From a virus, in IMG/VR virus record IMGVR_UViG_3300025435_000018, positions 1-64,000 of that record: 64,000 bases of DNA; one strand, 5' to 3'. The notes beneath the pieces were generated by a model. That model searched no databases, was not told the DNA's origin, and worked only from the letters and a program-made list of their open reading frames with translations. Of the stretch, positions 51,445-59,484 are shown piece after piece (the stretch's first letter is position 1; each line of letters opens with the position of its first letter). Both the position numbers and the translations under genes were made by a program.

Positions 51445-51714
51445 TTACTTTTTGACGTTGAAAGATTTCATTGCGTCTTCGGCTGCTTTCCAGTAGTTAA
51501 ACTTTAGAGCGTCTTGTGTGAGTTTGGTAAATTCACTGGCAACTTGTGTGGCACTGTCTGTACCTGCTTTGACTGCCTTTTTGGTGTATTCAGTTTGTGC
51601 ATCAACGAAACCGTTCAATGCGTCAGCGATGGTGCTGTTGTTTGCGAATACTGTGTTAACGAAGTTCTTTTTGCCTGTTTGGATCAGGTCGATTGCTGGA
51701 TCAAGTGTAAACAT
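51445..51714 (-). CDS. helical protein, possibly phasin-like (89 aa)
   Basis: Long amphipathic helices (ADALNGFVDAQTEYTKKAVK, then ATQVASEFTKLTQDALKFNY) with the Ala/Lys/Phe pattern of phasins, the coat proteins of polyhydroxyalkanoate granules. The match is by composition and periodicity only, so the call is weak; a general helical scaffold is equally possible. It is flanked by promoters of both classes in 51715-51904. Confidence 0.5.
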   Translation of the reverse strand: MFTLDPAIDLIQTGKKNFVNTVFANNSTIADALNGFVDAQTEYTKKAVKAGTDSATQVASEFTKLTQDALKFNYWKAAEDAMKSFNVKK

Positions 51715-51904
51715 GGTTTTCTCCTTATAAAGCGAGTTTACTATACTGTGGGCCCAACTATTGGCACCCTACAAAGTATTTAGTTATTGTACATGCTGCG
51801 GTGCAGCGAAGTCAATGGTTTTCACTAGTGAGCTGTCACTAATTTTATTTTTACTGTAATATTTGCAGGTGTAAATACTTTACCATTCAAATAGGAGATC
51901 TCAA
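51715..51904. promoter_or_regulatory. divergent regulatory region
   Basis: No gene here. On the minus strand TTGACT-18-TACAAT and a late box CTAAATAC precede the helical protein gene. On the plus strand a GTAAATAC late box (51871-51878) lies 34 bases before the ATG at 51905 and AGGAGATC is its ribosome binding site. A GCTGC-GGT-GCAGC hairpin is between them. Confidence 0.55.
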
Positions 51905-52249
51905 ATGGAATTGGATTTTGGAACATGCGCTGCCATTGCGCTAGTCTTAGTTATTTTGGCAATACTGATGACCGGACGCCGTAAAAAAGAAGAAGTCATT
52001 GAGGAAGCTGCACCTGTTGCACCTTACAAAGTCGAAACACCTGCTGTTGCCGAAACTGTTGAAGCTGCACCTGTTGCTTTACCAGTTGAAGGCGCAGGCA
52101 CAGTTGAAGTACCGGCTAAACCAGCACGTAAACCACGTGCTCCTAAAGTTGGCGCTACCACTGCTGCCAAAGCTAAAGCTGCTGACAAAAAGCCAGCCGC
52201 AAAAGCCAAAGCACCTGCTAAAAAAGCTCCAGCTAAAAAGACCAAGTAA
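51905..52249 (+). CDS. membrane-anchored Lys/Ala/Pro-rich protein (114 aa)
   Basis: N-terminal hydrophobic helix (AIALVLVILAILMTG, residues 10-24), then a short acidic linker, then a 70-residue tail like histone H1 (KAKAADKKPAAKAKAPAKKA). It could tether DNA to the inner membrane or bind lipid/negatively charged surfaces. It is on the plus strand and its stop shares TAATG with the next gene, so the two are coupled. Confidence 0.7.
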   Translation: MELDFGTCAAIALVLVILAILMTGRRKKEEVIEEAAPVAPYKVETPAVAETVEAAPVALPVEGAGTVEVPAKPARKPRAPKVGATTAAKAKAADKKPAAKAKAPAKKAPAKKTK

Positions 52250-53334
52250 TGAGTCAACAAACGGGGGTATTTGTTCCGCAAGGCACAGATGCCCTTTTTT
52301 CTTTTCATTTCACCAAGTGTTGGCTAACACACGCTATCACAGTCTACAATGACCGTGATCTATTTGTAGCTAGTCAACATGAACGTAAGATTGCTTGCTT
52401 TCAAATGCCTTATCCTGTTGATAGTGCATTTGACAGCACTGTACAAGATCTCTTGGCGCATTGTGACCATGTATTAATCTTAATGAGTGAACTGCATGAT
52501 CGTACAGTAGAGTTTATAACCCGTAACGATCATGCTCGCATAAGCTATTTCATCTGCGGTGAACTAAACTTTACTCTAGCCAATAGTCCTGTACACAAGT
52601 TCTATGATTGGTTCACTACTACTGCACACTTCTACAAATACGAACGCCCACAACTGTTAAACAATAGTCTGCACCCGTATGCGGTCAAACCCAAACAGTT
52701 TGATGCACTCTTGGGACGCAAGAAATTACACAGAGACATTGCCTACAATGGCCTAGACCGAGATGCTAATGTTGTTACCTATTTAAACACCACAGACTGT
52801 GACTTTAGTGATGCAACAAAATGGCGTTGGGAAGATACAGGACTAGTAATCGAAAAACCAGTGGAGTGGACTGTGGACCGTGTCAACTATCACGGGCACC
52901 GAATGAGTCTAAGTCAGATTGTACCGCTTGAAGTCTATAATGAAACTGCTTACAGTCTAGTAGCTGAGACCTGCTTCAGTAATCATTTTAGTTTTTACAC
53001 AGAAAAGACTGTCAAGCCCATATTAGGTCAACGCTTGTTTGTACAACTAAATGGACAGTACGCACTACGCAATCTACGTGCCATGGGCTTTAGAACCTTT
53101 GATGGTATCATTGACGAAAGTTATGATCAAGAACCTGGCCTTGTAGAACGCTGTAACATGGTACTAGAACAAGTAAAATATCTCGGTACGCTCAAACAAG
53201 AAGCAGTACTCAAGGAAATCTGCCCTATCTGTGAACACAATTATGCTCACTTGATGAGGACAGATTGGTATGGCAGTTATTTTATGCCAGCGTTTGTTTC
53301 CTACTTTTTACAAAATCCGCAAACGCAAAACTAG
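52249..53334 (+). CDS. putative glycosyltransferase-like protein (361 aa)
   Basis: The C-terminal region FYTEKTVKPILGQRLFVQLN then GFRTFDGIIDESYDQE is shared with the 415-residue protein at 60691-61938 (TEKVFKPIVAQRPF ... GFKTFDRWIDESYDTE). T-EK-x-x-KP-I-x-x-QR followed by GF-x-TFD-x-x-IDESYD is like the donor-binding half of fucosyltransferase-type GT-B enzymes (EK-x-x-x-P-I), but I cannot prove it. It follows the membrane-anchored gene and overlaps the convergent UV endonuclease gene by 53 bases. Confidence 0.6.
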   Translation: MSQQTGVFVPQGTDALFSFHFTKCWLTHAITVYNDRDLFVASQHERKIACFQMPYPVDSAFDSTVQDLLAHCDHVLILMSELHDRTVEFITRNDHARISYFICGELNFTLANSPVHKFYDWFTTTAHFYKYERPQLLNNSLHPYAVKPKQFDALLGRKKLHRDIAYNGLDRDANVVTYLNTTDCDFSDATKWRWEDTGLVIEKPVEWTVDRVNYHGHRMSLSQIVPLEVYNETAYSLVAETCFSNHFSFYTEKTVKPILGQRLFVQLNGQYALRNLRAMGFRTFDGIIDESYDQEPGLVERCNMVLEQVKYLGTLKQEAVLKEICPICEHNYAHLMRTDWYGSYFMPAFVSYFLQNPQTQN

Positions 53335-54316
53335 CCAAGTTCTTGGCCTTGCTCTCGCACATGATGTCAAAGTTTTCAGCAAAGCCGGCGGCCCATTCAT
53401 TTACTGCTGTATTCCAGTAGAAGTCACTGTGTGCCCGCATCTTTTGCTTTTTGTAACCCTGTGTCAAAAGAAGTCCAAAGTCCGGAGCAACTGTGGGCGA
53501 ATGGCCCACAAGTACATCCTCACGGCTGATACTATAGTGCATAGTAGGACGCTGACCACGCCAGCTATCAATAACCTGTCGCACCATAGGATCATCAGGT
53601 TGGATGTAAACACCTTCCCGGCACCAGTGATGATGTACGTCAAGAACGATAGGAACCAAATCACTAATAGTAAGGCAATCAGCAAGTCCATGACTATTCT
53701 CCTCGTTCTCGATTGTTAAGCAGTTACGTGCCTCAGGGCTAAGACGGCCATATACATCTCTAATGCCTTGGGCGCCACGTTTACCGGAGATGTGTACATT
53801 GATCTTAAGATCCTGAAATTCTCTGCCGTATCCCATCCAACGAGCCATATCGACATGGTATTCAAACTCCTCTATTGAACGTGCAACAATGTTATCGGAT
53901 TCGCTAGCAAGAACAACAAACTGCCCAGGATGAAAACTAAGGCGCACTCCACGGGCGCGAGCCACAGCACCAATCTCGTTAAAGCCGTTTTCGCAAAACG
54001 ACTTAACGGCTGGTTGATGATGAAATACACGATAAGTAGGTTCAGTGTACATAGGCAGGATATCACTGCCAAGGCGTACCATGCGAAGGCTGTCATCAAG
54101 TTCTCCTACTCGTTCAACGAGTCGTTTGGTTGCAGAAAGGTTGTGGCGAACAATTTCCCACATCTTGTCATCGGCTACACTAGCAGTCTGGCGTTTAAGC
54201 CAAGCCACAGTGGTACCTTTGAGATTGAGCTCAGGAACTGACGCAGGTTGCCCTTTTGCGTCAAGTTCAGAGTACTTGCAGGCAAAGCCAATGCGCGGAA
54301 TAGAATGTGTAGTCAT
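53282..54316 (-). CDS. UV DNA damage endonuclease (UvdE type)
   Basis: Has the UVDE TIM-barrel pattern: RIGFACKYSELD start, LRMVRLGSDILPMYTEPT, VRLSFHPGQFVVLASESDNI (the key H-P-x-Q-F metal strand), KINVHISGKRG, CLTIENEEN, and LDVHHHWCREG. UvdE nicks 5' to UV photoproducts and abasic sites, starting an alternative excision repair. T4 uses DenV instead. Transcript is leaderless: -10 box at 54322-54327 is 5 bases from the ATG. It overlaps the plus-strand gene at its 3' end. Confidence 0.9.
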   Translation of the reverse strand: MTTHSIPRIGFACKYSELDAKGQPASVPELNLKGTTVAWLKRQTASVADDKMWEIVRHNLSATKRLVERVGELDDSLRMVRLGSDILPMYTEPTYRVFHHQPAVKSFCENGFNEIGAVARARGVRLSFHPGQFVVLASESDNIVARSIEEFEYHVDMARWMGYGREFQDLKINVHISGKRGAQGIRDVYGRLSPEARNCLTIENEENSHGLADCLTISDLVPIVLDVHHHWCREGVYIQPDDPMVRQVIDSWRGQRPTMHYSISREDVLVGHSPTVAPDFGLLLTQGYKKQKMRAHSDFYWNTAVNEWAAGFAENFDIMCESKAKNLASFAFADFVKSRKQTLA

Positions 54317-54321
54317 GCTGT

Positions 54322-54350
54322 ATTATAGCATGTTTGCCATTAGGGGTCAA
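54322..54350 (-). promoter_or_regulatory. sigma-70 promoter with AATG element, leaderless geometry
   Basis: TTGACC (54345-54350), a 17-base spacer starting CCTAATGG and ending TGC, TATAAT (54322-54327), then 5 bases to the ATG at 54316. Confidence 0.8.
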
Positions 54351-54784
54351 GTGTAGATCCAGCCCAGGTGTTCTAGCTGGTGAATCCAAGTAAAAATGGG
54401 CGTCGAAAAGTGTAGGCACCAACGTCCGTTCCAACCCATGTAGGTCGATCCGTGATACACACTGGGTAATACTTTTGTTTGCTCACTTGCCCAGGGTTCA
54501 GGATACACTGGTGTGTAGGTACTGCTCCACTTGAAACGATCTAGTCGCATACCTTCAAACTCTACATAGGCAATTTCAACAGCCATGTCAGGATCATTGT
54601 CGGGCTTGTTGTAAAAGTCAATGAACAATTCATGCGGTCCTGCTGCTAAATCCAAATTAAAGTTGAGCTCGCAAGGCTCTGCTAACTGCAATCCCTTAGT
54701 CACATCAACACCATCTAGTCCATAGTTGATACAGGCGGCACCGTGCGGTACAAGTCCAATCTTAAACTTGGTATTGTATTGCAT
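54347..54784 (-). CDS. carbohydrate-binding-like protein (145 aa)
   Basis: FNLDLAAGPHELFIDFYNKP then DNDPDMAVEIAYVEFEGMRL fits a beta-sandwich module that binds sugars (similar proteins occur beside glycosyltransferases in cyanophages). Its C-terminus WNGRWCLHFSTPIFTWIHQL is aromatic. It overlaps the radical SAM gene by 23 bases, so they are probably co-translated. Function inferred. Confidence 0.65.
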   Translation of the reverse strand: MQYNTKFKIGLVPHGAACINYGLDGVDVTKGLQLAEPCELNFNLDLAAGPHELFIDFYNKPDNDPDMAVEIAYVEFEGMRLDRFKWSSTYTPVYPEPWASEQTKVLPSVYHGSTYMGWNGRWCLHFSTPIFTWIHQLEHLGWIYT

Positions 54785-56051
54785 CTAAAAACTCTCGGTA
54801 CTCGGGATAGTAACTGTATGCATCTAGTTTGTACTCACGGTCCCAACGTTGTAACCAAACAGCCAGTTCTTGTCTCAGTTTTGCTACATCATTGGGTTCA
54901 GGAGCACCCAACAAATTAATCATTGCATCACATTCTCTACGCAAAGTTGTATTCAACGTGCCTACATTACGTCCAGTAGCCAATCCAGTAAACTGTCCGG
55001 GATCAATTGAATCCTTTACCCGTTGATAATGTTCGACAAACTGTTGTCGTAATTTGCAAGGTAGAACTGATATCTGTAGGTATTCAGGTGCAGTTACCGG
55101 AATGCCTTGTAAGGGTAATTGTTGTTGCCATGCCCAAGCAATTAATTTATAATAGTTGTTAATGCTGAGTAGTTGTGGCGCACTTCTCAATACTACATGA
55201 AACGTGTCTGACTGTTGCTGGACCAATTTGGCTATGTTGCCCATGACCACAGTTGTATCAGTTCCTGTACGCAAATAGTCGTTGTTGGATTCAATACTTT
55301 CAATGCTGACTTCAATATCACAACTGCGGAATCGTTTCAGTCTATCTACAATGGTTTGATCAAATAGTGTTCCGTTGGTTACAAAACTAATTGACACGTT
55401 GGCTTTGTCGTTGTCTAGTAGAAAGTCTAACAGTTCAGGAAAACGCTTGTTCAGCAGGGGCTCGCCGCCCATGAAATGTATTCTGTTTAGATTGGGTGTT
55501 GCCAGTACGCTATCTGTAAAGTTTTGCCATGACAGTGGATCTAGTGTCCAGTTGCGATTGGCACTGACATCTATCAGTTGCCACTTGGTGTAGAGACTGG
55601 ATATCTTACTGCTGGCGCTGGGTCTGCACATTCTGCAGGTGAGGTTACATTCATTGCCTAGATCCACGTGCCAATCAACAGGTTGTCTAGCACCAATGGG
55701 ATTCTCAAAGGCAGCATACATGGGACTCTGTTGATAGCTGCGTTCAAATGCCTGTTCTGTAAAAATTACGCTCTTGAAGTTTTCTTTGATACGTCGACTT
55801 TCGTATCCCACTGCTTCTTCTCGATAGCAGGCTGTGCATTGTGACAAGGGTTGACTACCCTTGATTTGTTCACGTGCTTGGGTCATGACATCTGTAGCAT
55901 ACCACTGTGCCACAGTCATGTTTTTTAGATTGTATTTTGTGGGTTCTTGATGTGGTGCGTGACGTTCACTGCAACACATGCCAAAACTGCCGTCCCAATA
56001 TATGTGCGTATTGGTCCAAGGCACATTACAAAATATCTTCTGATTGGACAT
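54762..56051 (-). CDS. radical SAM protein with twitch/SPASM-like N-terminus (429 aa)
   Basis: CNLTCRMC (residues about 134-141) is the CxxxCxxC cluster motif. Upstream: FCNVPWTNTHIYWDGSFGMCC and LSQCTACYREE hold extra Cys, as in twitch-type radical SAM proteins. MGGEPLLNKRFPELLDFLLD matches the GGEP motif and LR-x-GTD...; DIEVSIES strand also. The reaction is not clear; such phage proteins often lie near glycan-related genes. Confidence 0.85.
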   Translation of the reverse strand: MSNQKIFCNVPWTNTHIYWDGSFGMCCSERHAPHQEPTKYNLKNMTVAQWYATDVMTQAREQIKGSQPLSQCTACYREEAVGYESRRIKENFKSVIFTEQAFERSYQQSPMYAAFENPIGARQPVDWHVDLGNECNLTCRMCRPSASSKISSLYTKWQLIDVSANRNWTLDPLSWQNFTDSVLATPNLNRIHFMGGEPLLNKRFPELLDFLLDNDKANVSISFVTNGTLFDQTIVDRLKRFRSCDIEVSIESIESNNDYLRTGTDTTVVMGNIAKLVQQQSDTFHVVLRSAPQLLSINNYYKLIAWAWQQQLPLQGIPVTAPEYLQISVLPCKLRQQFVEHYQRVKDSIDPGQFTGLATGRNVGTLNTTLRRECDAMINLLGAPEPNDVAKLRQELAVWLQRWDREYKLDAYSYYPEYREFLDAIQYQV

Positions 56052-56052
56052 G

Positions 56053-57300
56053 TTAGTCTATGATGCCAAAGTTGGCCCAACGTGCATCACCGAGGCTGAC
56101 CCATCCCAGTGGTCCTCCCAAATTTGGATTCTCGTTGAATACAATCATACCACGCACTGCATCGTAGTTGGGAGGAGTTGCAGCAGATGTAAAAGTCAAG
56201 TTGCCTATCTTGATAGTTTTAACAGTTACACTACCATCAGCTTCAATGGTCAAGTTTTGTTGTTGATTGCTGCTCAATACCAATGTGCCACGTTCGGCGG
56301 AGATCTCTGCCGTGTCTTGACGTAGTTTACCAATGTTGATTTCAACTTCTTCGTCCCATACACTGAGTGCAGCATTGGGACTCATGGTGTTTACACCTAC
56401 ACGCTTATTGCTGGCATAGACTGTTTCACTTAAGAGTGTTTCACCTGAGGTTTGTAGATCTTGCAGTATGCCCACTGACTGTAGCTGGCTGTGGAACACA
56501 TTGAGCAAGCGTTGTCCATCAACAATCACACGTCCGTTGAGACTGATCTTGCCTAGGTCAAGTCCTTCTGTTAGGATACGTTCAAAGATCTTGTCTTGGT
56601 GTGCAGTCAGCACGTCATCAGTAATAACTGCTTTGGCTGCACCTGCTGCATCACTGATCAACTGTTGATACGCAGGACCATCTACAATGCGTCCCTGAAT
56701 GTCTAGGTCGCCATCAATGATTGCACCACCCTTGACTTCAACTCTTGGTGCGTAGAGTGTGTTTTCAAATATTGTACCTTGATCAAGAATAGTAACACGA
56801 CAATCTGTTGCTTGATCGTCAATACCTGTGCTGCCAAAGTTTTTAATAACTCCGCCTACAACATGGTCGCCTGTAATGACTAAATCTTTGAGATCCAGTG
56901 CGGCACTGTCAATGCTGGCGTCAGGAAATGGGTAGTGTGCATTGTTGGGATCTAGTTTTAGATTCACCTGCTCCACAATCATGCCGCCAAGATCATAAGA
57001 TGCAATACGCTCGTTGACCATTGTTTTTACCAGTCCATTTGCAGTAGCAATCATCTGCTCTGCTGTGTCCCTAGCAACGGTTTCCAAACGCTCATCAAGG
57101 TGTGATACATTGGGAGTGAAGTTGTGCAACTGTTGTTCGATGCGTGTATTGACCATTCGGTCAATGTAGTCACCACTGATCAGTTCATCAAGCCTGTTGA
57201 CAACGGCGGCAGTTACAACGGTACCAATTTGTTCTTGTACCTGTTGTAATACTTCTGCTGTGATGTCTGTTACTAAATTTTCGAATATATCCTTGGACAT
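56053..57300 (-). CDS. fibre-like structural protein (415 aa)
   Basis: Helical N-terminus with repeated coiled stretches (EVLQQVQEQIGTVVTAAVVN, then EQMIATANGLVKTMVNERIA), then beta-repeat-like modules (VTITGD, RVEVKGGAIIDGDLDIQGRI). The C-terminal VSLGDARWANFG is like a fibre tip. It is adjacent to a Rossmann-like protein and sugar enzymes, so it may be a receptor-binding or decoration protein. Confidence 0.65.
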   Translation of the reverse strand: MSKDIFENLVTDITAEVLQQVQEQIGTVVTAAVVNRLDELISGDYIDRMVNTRIEQQLHNFTPNVSHLDERLETVARDTAEQMIATANGLVKTMVNERIASYDLGGMIVEQVNLKLDPNNAHYPFPDASIDSAALDLKDLVITGDHVVGGVIKNFGSTGIDDQATDCRVTILDQGTIFENTLYAPRVEVKGGAIIDGDLDIQGRIVDGPAYQQLISDAAGAAKAVITDDVLTAHQDKIFERILTEGLDLGKISLNGRVIVDGQRLLNVFHSQLQSVGILQDLQTSGETLLSETVYASNKRVGVNTMSPNAALSVWDEEVEINIGKLRQDTAEISAERGTLVLSSNQQQNLTIEADGSVTVKTIKIGNLTFTSAATPPNYDAVRGMIVFNENPNLGGPLGWVSLGDARWANFGIID

Positions 57301-58037
57301 TAGTTGAAAGTGATTGTGATCACGTGCTCATAGTTTTTTCGAATAAGTCCCTTGTACATAAGGTTCTTGTGAACTACAAAATCTTCTGCTCCTACTGCTG
57401 CGCTAAAGTTAGCCAACTGTTTAAAGTACATGGTACGTCGATCAAACGCACCAAAACTCTGCATGGTATTATCTGTTTGGTCAATAGCATAGATCATGCT
57501 GGTCCAATTTGCACGGTCTTTTTGGCTCCAAGCGTGGCTTTCCAAAAAGACCGTGCTGGCATCTCCGTCACGTACAATGCTAGGCTGACTGAACTCTCGC
57601 TCTTTGTAGTCTTGGTTTTTGTAGTCTCGTAATGTAGTTATCACATAGTCTGTGGCGAGGCTACAAATCTGTGCCACATTTTCTTTTTGTGCTTGGTCGC
57701 TGTCGGCGTAGGTAAAGTACTCGTCAACGGCTACAACTACTTCAAATTGCTTGCGATAGTTTAGCAATTCAATTTCGGGAATGTAACGAAACTTAACGCC
57801 CTGTGCTCGCAGGTACTGCTGTACTTCTTCACTTACCGCGGTAATGGCGATTTCCTCTGGGAAACGTGCCAATACAAAACTGCTAAATCCCACAAACAGT
57901 ACATTCGTGGGCGCAAGATTATAGTACTGCGCCAGACTATCTAAGATATCCTGCTTCTTGTTTACCACGTCTTGAGTTCGACTGTTGTTCTTGAGTGCCA
58001 ACACATTGACATCACCTATAGTTGCAAATCCTGTCAT
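57300..58037 (-). CDS. Rossmann-fold protein, possibly methyltransferase-like (245 aa)
   Basis: NVLFVGFSSFVLARFPEEIA then ITAVSEEVQQYLRAQGVKFR is a first beta-alpha-beta unit, and VVVAVDEYFTYADSDQAQKE plus YVITTLRDYKNQDY form later strands as in class I SAM methyltransferases. The glycine loop is degenerate (G-F-S-S). The family is conserved in T4-like cyanophages without a known role. It starts from the late box at 58057-58064. Confidence 0.6.
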   Translation of the reverse strand: MTGFATIGDVNVLALKNNSRTQDVVNKKQDILDSLAQYYNLAPTNVLFVGFSSFVLARFPEEIAITAVSEEVQQYLRAQGVKFRYIPEIELLNYRKQFEVVVAVDEYFTYADSDQAQKENVAQICSLATDYVITTLRDYKNQDYKEREFSQPSIVRDGDASTVFLESHAWSQKDRANWTSMIYAIDQTDNTMQSFGAFDRRTMYFKQLANFSAAVGAEDFVVHKNLMYKGLIRKNYEHVITITFN

Positions 58038-58056
58038 AATTCTTTCTTATTATGCT

Positions 58057-58064
58057 GTATTTAT
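58057..58064 (-). promoter_or_regulatory. late promoter box ATAAATAC
   Basis: AATAAATAC on the minus strand about 20 bases upstream of the ATG at 58037. Confidence 0.6.
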
Positions 58065-58975
58065 TTGCTACGGTGTAAATCAAGTGTAACACAATGGAAC
58101 CCGCCACCTAATGTGCGACTATGGCGTAGTTCCAGTGGAATAACAGTAAAACTAGATTGTTCAAGTTTTTTAATCAATTCAGTTTGATTTTTATCACAGA
58201 TGACTGTGTGTGGATCAACTACCAACATGTTGAGTGCAATCCATTTACTGGCATAGGGATATTCGTGGAATCCTTGTGCTACTACATCGTCAACGTAGAT
58301 CTTATCCCATTGATCAAATACTTGGGGACAATTTGTTTCATTTACTCGGGAACCATTTAGCATCACAAGTCCTTCTCGCAAAGGTACAATGGTACTGTCA
58401 ATATGCACTCCTGCGTAGAAGTTACAAAGTTCAATATTGACTGCGGGAAACTGTCTGCATAACCAATCATATGCCGCACGGTTACCACTTGCTGATTCAA
58501 GATATAACATGCTGTCACCAAGTCTGCAAACATTGGCCGCATCAAATACTAGCCCATCTTTACGAGGCATGTGATAAATGTGAGCAGCATCTGGCAAGAT
58601 ATCCATATAACATTGATATTCCATGTCACGGCAAGGATACATCATAGCAGGGTCCACAATGGTATTGCCGTAAACTAGAAAGCGATCGCGTGGGCAATAG
58701 TTGTACATGCCATCGTGTACTTGGAAGTTCAATGAATCTGGGCGCACAACTTCTACACCTAGCTTGGCAAGTGTTTCGCATAGTATATGCAAATCTTCAT
58801 TAGTTTCATCAATGATCCATTGAGGCACTGGACCTGATGGGAGTGGGGTTTCCTTCCACAATGTATTCTCTTCTTCTGCTCGAAAGACTTTATCTAACAC
58901 TGGCCAATTGGCATGTGTAGCATCTCCTACCACAATTTTTTTAAGTGGGTCCCACTCGTTGTAACTTGAAATCAT
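58061..58975 (-). CDS. amidinotransferase (glycine/inosamine amidinotransferase-like)
   Basis: Catalytic Asp-His-Cys: Asp145 in VFDAANVCRLGD, His191 in GVHIDSTIVPL, Cys295 in GGGFHCVTLDLH. The start MISSYNEWDPLKKIVVGDAT is typical. Enzymes of this fold transfer an amidino group from Arg to an amine (AGAT, StrB). A phage version may modify a sugar or make guanidino compounds used in surface structures. It overlaps the next gene by ATGA (58972-58975). Confidence 0.88.
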   Translation of the reverse strand: MISSYNEWDPLKKIVVGDATHANWPVLDKVFRAEEENTLWKETPLPSGPVPQWIIDETNEDLHILCETLAKLGVEVVRPDSLNFQVHDGMYNYCPRDRFLVYGNTIVDPAMMYPCRDMEYQCYMDILPDAAHIYHMPRKDGLVFDAANVCRLGDSMLYLESASGNRAAYDWLCRQFPAVNIELCNFYAGVHIDSTIVPLREGLVMLNGSRVNETNCPQVFDQWDKIYVDDVVAQGFHEYPYASKWIALNMLVVDPHTVICDKNQTELIKKLEQSSFTVIPLELRHSRTLGGGFHCVTLDLHRSK

Positions 58976-59484
58976 ACATGTCCTGTTATTTGAAGTGTGT
59001 AACGCGGTGCAATACCAATATTGGCTGCTGCGTGTGGAGTATCATAACTCCATTCTAATACTGTGCCTGCTGTCCAGTTTACCATACCTACACCATTAAT
59101 CTCGCTGTAGTGTCCTGGTTGCCAGTCTTCTAAAAATATCACTGCACGACGAATAGTATCTTCACGTCCTTGCAAGTTATGTATTGTAACATATCTTGCA
59201 TATAAGTCACTATGTGTTGGCAAAACTGTTCCAGTGTCCATGCGGTAATAACTGGTGCCAATATCCTTCCAGCCCAAGTCTTGATAAATTTTTACAAACT
59301 GATCATTCCAGCTAGGCTGTTGTGTACGCATGTCGGCCATGTAGCCAGTAAATTGATTGGTGTAGCCCATACTGGTCCAACGTTGGATACTGGCAGAGTC
59401 ATTGAACTCCTCTTGTGTATAAACCAACTGTCGGTATTCGTCGTCCCAAAATACTGGGATCTTATACCTGGCGTGTATTGCCAT
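58972..59484 (-). CDS. hydroxylase-like (aspartyl/prolyl beta-hydroxylase fold) protein (170 aa)
   Basis: TGTVLPTHSDLYARYVTIHN has H-x-D, and YDTPHAAANIGIAPRYTLQI has the distal His and Arg of a 2OG/Fe(II) facial triad, spaced about 60 residues. The HSDLYARYV ... RRAVIFLEDW arrangement is like Asp beta-hydroxylases. It would oxidise a protein or sugar. It overlaps the amidinotransferase and dehydrogenase genes; the overlap with the dehydrogenase gene is 23 bases. Confidence 0.65.
   Translation of the reverse strand: MAIHARYKIPVFWDDEYRQLVYTQEEFNDSASIQRWTSMGYTNQFTGYMADMRTQQPSWNDQFVKIYQDLGWKDIGTSYYRMDTGTVLPTHSDLYARYVTIHNLQGREDTIRRAVIFLEDWQPGHYSEINGVGMVNWTAGTVLEWSYDTPHAAANIGIAPRYTLQITGHV

Noticed and set aside
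51445-51714. Confident phasin call
   Set aside because: The similarity is in amphipathic helix composition only; no diagnostic motif was seen, so it was kept as a possibility at low confidence.
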